Source: an uncultured Flavihumibacter sp. | GTDB taxonomy: Bacteria; Bacteroidota; Bacteroidia; Chitinophagales; Chitinophagaceae | Assembly: GCA_946481605.1 (NCBI GenBank) | Contig: CAMLPA010000191.1 | Coordinates: 1 to 6,516, forward strand | Direction of reading: 5' to 3' | DNA: 6,516 nt | Shown here: in pieces, positions 1-4,871 of the stretch | Position numbering within the stretch: the first letter of the stretch is position 1 | Layout: each line of letters opens with the position of its first letter | Program-made: the position numbers and the translations under genes | The notes under the pieces: model-generated | Seen by the model: only the letters and a program-made list of their open reading frames with translations | Databases searched by the model: none | Told to the model about the DNA's origin: nothing

Positions 1-1
1 A

Positions 2-388
2 CAGATCAGGAAGCGGTTGCCTTTCGACAATTGTATCGTGCATCCTGCCGTAATGGGCAGTACGGAGATTTTCAGAAAATATGGATACAACATGGCCCAG
101 AAACAGGCAGAAGATTATGACCTTTGGCTGCGCATAGTTGCCGATGGTGTTGATATTCATAAAATCGCAGAACCGCTGCTGTTGCATAGAATTCTGCCCG
201 GATCTTTTACGAGGGCCACGAAAAAAAATGTGTTCTGGAAAAATGCCAGAACTAAACTTGTTTTTTTCAAACAGCAATTAGCGGAAACTAAATTGAACTT
301 CTTCATCCTGAAAGTAGCACTTGTTGGAATACTGGATATATTCAAAGGATACGTCAAAATTTTGAAAAAAAATATAGCAGGAAATTGA
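2..388 (+). CDS. Glycosyltransferase family 2, C-terminal part (5' truncated by window edge)
   Basis: This is the last 128 codons of a glycosyltransferase whose start lies before the window; the frame is open from base 2. The TTG at 17 is probably internal, because the sequence before and after it is continuous GT2-like protein. The fragment has a His-Pro-Ala-Val-Met segment (the usual HPSVMF-like stretch) and then EDYDLW at fragment residues 37-42, the acidic motif that in inverting GT-A enzymes carries the likely catalytic base. Known family role: transfer of a sugar from a nucleotide-sugar donor to a growing glycan at the cytoplasmic face of the membrane. The tail is hydrophobic and basic (about residues 95-126) and could lie against the membrane. 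The donor-binding DxD part is not in the window, so donor and acceptor are unknown. The stop overlaps the next gene by 4 bp. Confidence 0.88.
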   Translation, partial: QIRKRLPFDNCIVHPAVMGSTEIFRKYGYNMAQKQAEDYDLWLRIVADGVDIHKIAEPLLLHRILPGSFTRATKKNVFWKNARTKLVFFKQQLAETKLNFFILKVALVGILDIFKGYVKILKKNIAGN

Positions 389-1599
389 AGTATTATTTGT
401 TGATCGCGAAGCGAAGTATTGAAGGCCTGTTCATTTTCCCGTTCGTTTTGTTGGGAAGATGTATCGCTTTCTTTAAGCCGATGCAACAAGAATATGACAT
501 CTTTTTCTTCTTCCCCTTTTATCACACCGGTGGGGCTGAAAATATCCACCGCCATATCGCAAAAGCGACGGGAGGGAAAAACTGCATCATTTTCTTTACA
601 AGAAAATCCAAAGACAAAACCTTCTACCAGGATTTCATAGCATCTGGTTGTACCATCAGAGACATCTCACGTTATACGGATAATAAATGGCTATACTTTC
701 TCAACCTCATTTTCAGGGGCATAATTACAGGTTATATTAATCGTCAACATAAGCCAACGCTGGTTTTTAATGGACAAAGTAATTTCGGCTACAAAATTTC
801 GCCTTGGGTCAGCAAAAACATTCCGCAGGTGGAATTAATTCATGCCATCAGTTCTTTTAGCTACATCAGAATACCATTTATCGGGTTTTACCGGAAATCA
901 ATTACTGTAAGTAAGGTTATTATAGAAAAGCACCGCGCATTGTACAGGAAAATTGGTGTGCCGGAACTGTTTTTTTCCAGGTTCGATTATATCATGAACA
1001 GAATTCCATTGCCAGATTCTTCTCTGGAAGAGAAAGACTACCAAACTGGCCCGATGAAAGTGCTTTTTGTAGGTAGAGGTACGGCTGAAAAACGACCCGG
1101 AATTGTTTCAGCCATTGCGAAAGCGATGCAGGAGAGTAAACCAGAAAAAAGAGTTGTATTCGGATTCGCAGGAAACGTGGAGGATGCTGTTCCTGCTTCA
1201 GAGAGAGAATACGGTGTTTTTTATGGGAATATCAGTGATCCGGAACAACTTAATAAATTATATGAAGCAGCCCATGTGTTGGTGATTCCCTCTTTAACTG
1301 AAGGGGCTCCGCTGGTATTTATGGAGGCAATGGCGCGCGGTCTTGCGATTGTATCCACGCCGGTTGGCAATATTCCCGATCATATGGAAAATGGTAAAAC
1401 GGGCTACGTAACCACCAGCCTTACAGACGATAAAGAAGTTGTGGAAGAAATGACCGGGTACCTTGCTATGCTGGAAAAGGACCGGACGCTCCTGGAACAT
1501 ATCGGAAAACACAATATTAAATACGCATACCAGTATTTTGATATCAGTTCTTTCTATCAGGAATATCAATCAATGGTAAAAAGTATGATAGAAGCATGA
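385..1599 (+). CDS. Glycosyltransferase family 4 (GT-B fold), polysaccharide biosynthesis
   Basis: This 404-residue protein matches GT4 retaining glycosyltransferases in layout and length. The N-terminal half has the glycine-rich acceptor-side loop HTGGAEN at 47-53. The C-terminal donor domain opens with KVLFVGRG (225-232) followed by AEKRP, and carries the EX7E motif E306...E314 in PSLTEGAPLVFMEAMARG, which binds the nucleotide sugar. A hydrophobic stretch at about 14-31 may hold it at the membrane. The chosen start is TTG at 385, within the previous gene's stop as TTGA. The first in-frame ATG is codon 33 (481) and would remove the conserved-looking hydrophobic lead, so TTG is preferred. AGGA at 379-382 is too close to the TTG to be a normal Shine-Dalgarno site, so coupling to upstream translation is more likely. 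The sugar transferred cannot be told from the sequence. Confidence 0.92.
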   Translation: MKYYLLIAKRSIEGLFIFPFVLLGRCIAFFKPMQQEYDIFFFFPFYHTGGAENIHRHIAKATGGKNCIIFFTRKSKDKTFYQDFIASGCTIRDISRYTDNKWLYFLNLIFRGIITGYINRQHKPTLVFNGQSNFGYKISPWVSKNIPQVELIHAISSFSYIRIPFIGFYRKSITVSKVIIEKHRALYRKIGVPELFFSRFDYIMNRIPLPDSSLEEKDYQTGPMKVLFVGRGTAEKRPGIVSAIAKAMQESKPEKRVVFGFAGNVEDAVPASEREYGVFYGNISDPEQLNKLYEAAHVLVIPSLTEGAPLVFMEAMARGLAIVSTPVGNIPDHMENGKTGYVTTSLTDDKEVVEEMTGYLAMLEKDRTLLEHIGKHNIKYAYQYFDISSFYQEYQSMVKSMIEA

Positions 1600-2513
1600 A
1601 GCCTTTAAGTTTTGTCATAATCACATATAACAGACCTGCCGATCTGCTTGAACTGCTGGAAAACATCAGCGGGCTTGAAAGTGCGTCTGATCTGTTGGAA
1701 GAGGTAATTGTAGTCAATAATAACTCCTCCGAAGATTATAGTGCGGCTGAGGCTTTTATTCATAACACGCCCAATATCCCTTTCCGTTACTTCTTTTCAA
1801 ACGAAAATCTTGGTGTTTCAAAAGGGCGGAATTTCGCTTTTTCAAAAGGCTGTGCGCCTGTAATTATTATGCTGGACGACGACGCAGTACTTCAGCACAG
1901 TGATGCATTGTTGAAAATTAAAGCGTCGTTTGAAGCGCAGGATCACGCAGGGCGGGAAATAGCCCTGGTCAGTTTTAAGGTGTTGTATTACGATACGCTG
2001 GAGATACAAAAGAGTGCTTTTCCACATAAGAAATTTGAGCTGTACCGGCATCGTACCACTTTCTATACTTACTATTTTGCTGGTGGGGCCCATGCCATAA
2101 AACGTGCTGCGCTTGAGTCGGCTGGCATGTTGCCTTCTGATTTTTTTTACGGGATGGAGGAATACGACCTGGGTTACCGGCTCATCGAAAAAGGTTACTG
2201 CATCAAGTACGACAGCACCATAGTAATGTTGCACAAAGAGTCGCCCCTGGGCAGAAAACCAGCGGCCCAGAAATTCAGGGGGATGTGGGTGAATAAATGT
2301 AAAGTTGCATGGCGATATTTGCCGAAGGTGTACTTTTACAGTACTTTGTTATTGTGGGGGCTTGAATTTCTGGTACAATCAAAGTTTAATATGAAGGAAT
2401 TTCTGAAAGGCATAAAGGAGATTAGCAAGATACCTTCAACCAACAAGAGGAGCATGCTTACTAGAGAGAGTCTGGATTATCTCAAAAGAACGGAGGCCCG
2501 CTTATTTTACTAA
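1596..2513 (+). CDS. Glycosyltransferase family 2, rhamnosyltransferase-like
   Basis: This is a complete GT-A enzyme of 305 residues. It opens with the typical strand and donor loop SFVIITYNRP, followed by EVIVVNNNS and then NENLGVSKGRNFA. The metal and nucleotide-sugar motif is the DDD at 94-96 (LDDDAVL). The second half has a GGAHAIKR acceptor-side loop, EEYDL at 188-192 as the likely catalytic-base region, and a conserved-type His at 213. This order resembles GT2 enzymes often annotated as rhamnosyltransferases, but the donor is not proven. A hydrophobic segment at about 245-259 followed by basic residues suggests membrane association. It starts at ATG 1596 in an ATGA overlap with the preceding GT4 gene, so the two are probably translated in a coupled way. 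It should act in the same repeat-unit assembly as the neighbouring transferases. Confidence 0.93.
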   Translation: MKPLSFVIITYNRPADLLELLENISGLESASDLLEEVIVVNNNSSEDYSAAEAFIHNTPNIPFRYFFSNENLGVSKGRNFAFSKGCAPVIIMLDDDAVLQHSDALLKIKASFEAQDHAGREIALVSFKVLYYDTLEIQKSAFPHKKFELYRHRTTFYTYYFAGGAHAIKRAALESAGMLPSDFFYGMEEYDLGYRLIEKGYCIKYDSTIVMLHKESPLGRKPAAQKFRGMWVNKCKVAWRYLPKVYFYSTLLLWGLEFLVQSKFNMKEFLKGIKEISKIPSTNKRSMLTRESLDYLKRTEARLFY

Positions 2514-2519
2514 CTGTAT

Positions 2520-3272
2520 ATGTATATAAAAGATTATACCATTCAGCTCGCTAAAGGTGTTTTGATCAGAACACCTAAAAAAATCATCCGGTTTTTCGAG
2601 TACTTATCAGAGTTCAGGAAATTCAGAAAAGGGAGCGGCAACAGGGCATTGTCTGTAACGTACAAAGATGCTTATCCTTGTTTGGCGGATAAAGTAGTAA
2701 ATACACCTTTTGATGCGCATTACACTTATCATCCCGCGTGGGCCGCGCGGATTATTGCAAAAGAACGGCCATTGGAGCATGTGGACATTTCCTCGATTTT
2801 AAGTTTCGCAGCGGTAGTATCCGCATTTGTGCCGGTAAAGTTCTACGACTACCGCCCGGCCAAACTTGGTTTACCCAACTTCCATTCTGATTTCGCGGAT
2901 CTTAAAGCGCTTCCGTTCGAGAATGAAAGCATCGCTTCATTATCCTGTATGCACACCATTGAGCACATCGGGTTGGGCAGATATGGAGACGAACTGGATG
3001 CTGAAGGCGACCTTAAAGCAATCGCTGAACTTAAAAGAGTGCTGAAGTCTGGGGGCTCTTTGCTTTTTGTAACACCTGTAGGTAAACCAAAAGTGGCTTT
3101 TAATGCGCACCGCGTATATGCTTATGAGCAGATACTGGCATATTTCGCACCGCTTACACTGGCGGATTTCTCATTGGTTACAGATGAGGGGATATTTATT
3201 GCTGCCCCGTCGCCTGATCTTGTAGCGCAACAGCAATATGGTTGCGGATGTTTCTGGTTTAAAAAATCTTAG
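2520..3272 (+). CDS. DUF268 family protein, methyltransferase-like
   Basis: This 250-residue protein resembles the DUF268 family, which has a class I SAM-methyltransferase-like layout but no firmly assigned substrate that I know of. Recognisable parts are VDISS (where a classical methyltransferase has its glycine loop), the acidic strand end YDYRP at 109-113, the stretch LPFENESIASLSCMHTIEHI leading into GLGRYGD (to residue 157), then DLKAIAELKRVLKSGG and LLFVTPVGK (181-189), followed by NAHRVY. The middle block is like the post-motif region of Methyltransf_11 proteins. The first 40 residues are basic and do not match the core. The start at 2520 is 6 bp after the previous stop and has no Shine-Dalgarno site. 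DUF268 genes commonly sit in polysaccharide clusters, which fits here. Methylation of a sugar or precursor is possible but inferred; a non-catalytic role is not excluded. Confidence 0.85.
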   Translation: MYIKDYTIQLAKGVLIRTPKKIIRFFEYLSEFRKFRKGSGNRALSVTYKDAYPCLADKVVNTPFDAHYTYHPAWAARIIAKERPLEHVDISSILSFAAVVSAFVPVKFYDYRPAKLGLPNFHSDFADLKALPFENESIASLSCMHTIEHIGLGRYGDELDAEGDLKAIAELKRVLKSGGSLLFVTPVGKPKVAFNAHRVYAYEQILAYFAPLTLADFSLVTDEGIFIAAPSPDLVAQQQYGCGCFWFKKS

Positions 3273-3275
3273 CAA

Positions 3276-3911
3276 ATGAAAAATCACTGGCGTATTCTAC
3301 TGAATATACTTCCGGAGTCTTTGGAACGGGAGTGCTTTAAAATTTATTTTAAGTCATTGCATAAAAAGTGGTTGGCTGCCGGTCAGCCCGATCCACCTTC
3401 TCATTATAGCAAACAACTGGCTTTAAAGCGGACCGCGGAATTGAACAATATTAAGGTTTTGGTGGAAACGGGCACTTATATGGGGGATATGCTCTACATG
3501 ATGTCTCCGCTATTTCACCGGCTTTACTCTATTGAATTAAGTCCGTTGTTTTATCAAAGGGCTAAAAAGCGGTTCAGGACAAACGATAAAATACACCTTT
3601 TGCAGGGAGATAGCGCATCCTGTTTGCACGGCCTGGTGGAACAACTGAACGAGCCGGTGCTTTTCTGGCTAGATGGGCACTATTCCGGGGGATTGACCGC
3701 CCTTGGAAGTAAAGAGTGTCCGGTTCTGGAAGAATTGACTGCCGTGCTGAAATCGCCTTATCTCCACGTTATAGTGATTGACGACGCCCGCCTTTTTGTT
3801 GGTGCGAATGATTACCCAACGTTGGATGAACTATCAGGGTTTATAAAAAAAACTGGTCGTTCCTTCTCAATGCGACAGGAGAACGACAGTGTTATTATAC
3901 AGTTGCAATAG
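3276..3911 (+). CDS. Putative class I SAM-dependent methyltransferase-like protein (ETGT type)
   Basis: This 211-residue protein has a Rossmann methyltransferase-like plan. Motif I is VETGTYMGDM (63-72), where ETGT replaces the common D/E-x-GxGxG. The second strand ends in SIELS (85-89), an acidic residue placed to bind the SAM ribose. GDS at 111-113 precedes a helix. FWLDGHYSGG (130-139) and VIDDAR (167-172) supply acidic and histidine residues that could bind metal or substrate. The pattern WLDGH...ECPVLEEL...IDDAR is known from uncharacterised proteins in glycan clusters and resembles TylF/MacOCMT-type enzymes in general layout. It starts 3 bp after the DUF268 stop, so the two are almost certainly co-expressed. 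No signal peptide or membrane segment is seen. Methylation of a sugar or of a glycan end is the most reasonable role, but it is an inference. Confidence 0.82.
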   Translation: MKNHWRILLNILPESLERECFKIYFKSLHKKWLAAGQPDPPSHYSKQLALKRTAELNNIKVLVETGTYMGDMLYMMSPLFHRLYSIELSPLFYQRAKKRFRTNDKIHLLQGDSASCLHGLVEQLNEPVLFWLDGHYSGGLTALGSKECPVLEELTAVLKSPYLHVIVIDDARLFVGANDYPTLDELSGFIKKTGRSFSMRQENDSVIIQLQ

Positions 3912-3941
3912 TTGTATGAATCCGAATATTGAATCTGTTTT

Positions 3942-4802
3942 ATGATAATAGTGCATATCAACGGAGGACTTGGAAACCAGCTTTTTCAGTATGCAGCGGC
4001 AAGACGCCTTGCTGCCGTGCACCATACTGAAGTAAAAATGGATGTAAGAGAACTATCGTCGAATGCATTACGCGCTTTCTCTCTTTCGGCGTTTAAGGGA
4101 GTGGATGTAAACTTTGCGACCACGGAAGAGGTAGAGCGGTTAAGAAAACCGGGATTGTTTTTCAAAGTAGCCAATCGGCTGAAACCCGTTAATAAACGAA
4201 GTTTTTTCAGGGAGGTGTCTTTTCGTTACGACAGTAGATTTAATCTGCTGCAGGACAATGTTTATATAAAAGGATATTGGCAGTGCGAGCAATATTTCTT
4301 GGATATAGAAAATAAATTGCGCCACGATTTTCAGTTGAAGGAATCATTTATTCAAAATGTGACTGGTTTTGCTACAGAATTATCCGCTGTCAATTCAGTG
4401 GCGCTTCACATACGACGGGGAGATTATACGAACAAGGAAAGTCTTGCACAACATGGGCTGCTTCCTTTTTCTTATTATGAGCGGGCCATAGTTCATATAG
4501 AAGAAACTGTTGATCATCCACATTATTTTATATTTTCCGATGATAGTAATTGGGTAAAGTCGAATTTTCCATTGCCGGTAAATCATACACTTGTTTCGGG
4601 AGAAATAACACGATCTCAGTATGAAGATCTTTTTCTTATGAGTAAGTGTCGCCACAATATAATAGCAAACAGTAGTTTCAGTTGGTGGGGTGGGTGGTTG
4701 AATGAGCATAAAGAGAAAATTGTTATTGCGCCGAAACAATGGTTCGCAAGAAGAAACGAAGCGGCTTATGATATAGTTCCGGCTCATTGGATAAGGCTTT
4801 GA
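3942..4802 (+). CDS. Fucosyltransferase, GT11 family (probable alpha-1,2)
   Basis: This complete 286-residue protein is a clear GT11 member. The N-terminus has the signature HINGGLGNQLFQYAAARRLA (5-24). The GDP-fucose-binding motif is HIRRGDY (156-162), followed by FSDDSNW (198-204) and the C-terminal motif NSSFSWWGGWLN (243-254). Length and motif order match bacterial alpha-1,2-fucosyltransferases, which transfer fucose from GDP-fucose, often onto galactose, in O-antigen or capsule. Exact linkage and acceptor cannot be read, and some GT11 members act on other residues. The gene follows the previous stop by 30 bp, the widest gap in the run, with no visible promoter or terminator, so it is probably the last gene of the operon. 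No GDP-fucose synthesis genes (gmd, fcl) lie in the window, so the donor must be made elsewhere. The ATG at 3942 is chosen because the motif begins within a few residues of it. Confidence 0.95.
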   Translation: MIIVHINGGLGNQLFQYAAARRLAAVHHTEVKMDVRELSSNALRAFSLSAFKGVDVNFATTEEVERLRKPGLFFKVANRLKPVNKRSFFREVSFRYDSRFNLLQDNVYIKGYWQCEQYFLDIENKLRHDFQLKESFIQNVTGFATELSAVNSVALHIRRGDYTNKESLAQHGLLPFSYYERAIVHIEETVDHPHYFIFSDDSNWVKSNFPLPVNHTLVSGEITRSQYEDLFLMSKCRHNIIANSSFSWWGGWLNEHKEKIVIAPKQWFARRNEAAYDIVPAHWIRL

Positions 4803-4871
4803 TAGAAGCGATTCTCCTGCTTGCACGTGTGGTTTTAAAATTTTTCATTACATTTAACGGAGCCGGATGTG
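4803..4871 (+). other. Short intergenic gap between fucosyltransferase and surface-protein gene
   Basis: This 69-bp stretch separates the polysaccharide genes from the large exported-protein gene. It holds an A/T-rich centre (TTTTAAAATTTTT, 4833-4845) and TACATTTA at 4849-4856, a weak partial match to the Bacteroidota -7 element TAnnTTTG. No properly spaced -33 TTTG is present, so a promoter is possible but not supported. I see no stem followed by a T-run that would make a convincing rho-independent terminator. Confidence 0.5.
4859..4862 (+). promoter_or_regulatory. Possible Shine-Dalgarno site for the surface-protein gene
   Basis: GGAG lies 9 bases before the ATG at 4872, a workable spacing. 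It favours that ATG, although an in-frame GTG directly precedes it (4869-4871) and would add one residue. It is the only start in the window with a reasonable purine-rich site at normal distance. Since Bacteroidota rely little on this interaction, its importance is uncertain. Confidence 0.35.

Noticed and set aside
157..555. Minus-strand open frame of 132 codons
   Set aside because: It lies antisense across the end of the GT2 gene and the start of the GT4 gene, has low-complexity Phe-rich content and shows no recognisable domain. Both plus-strand genes are clear.
1842..2234. Minus-strand open frame of 130 codons
   Set aside because: It is antisense to the DDD and EEYDL region of the complete GT2 gene, with no family resemblance.
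4395..4826. Minus-strand open frame of 143 codons
   Set aside because: It is antisense to the GT11 motifs, which are strongly supported on the plus strand, and its composition (Ile, Arg, Lys, Tyr runs) looks like a reverse shadow.
4821..4856. Bacteroidota-type promoter before the surface-protein gene
   Set aside because: TACATTTA only partly fits TAnnTTTG, and the nearest TTG is at the wrong distance for a -33 element, so I did not annotate a promoter.
4778..4867. TCCGGCTC and GAGCCGGA inverted repeat flanking the gene junction, considered as a terminator stem
   Set aside because: The arms are 8 bp with a spacer of more than 70 bases and no following T-run, so it does not look like a rho-independent terminator and may be chance.
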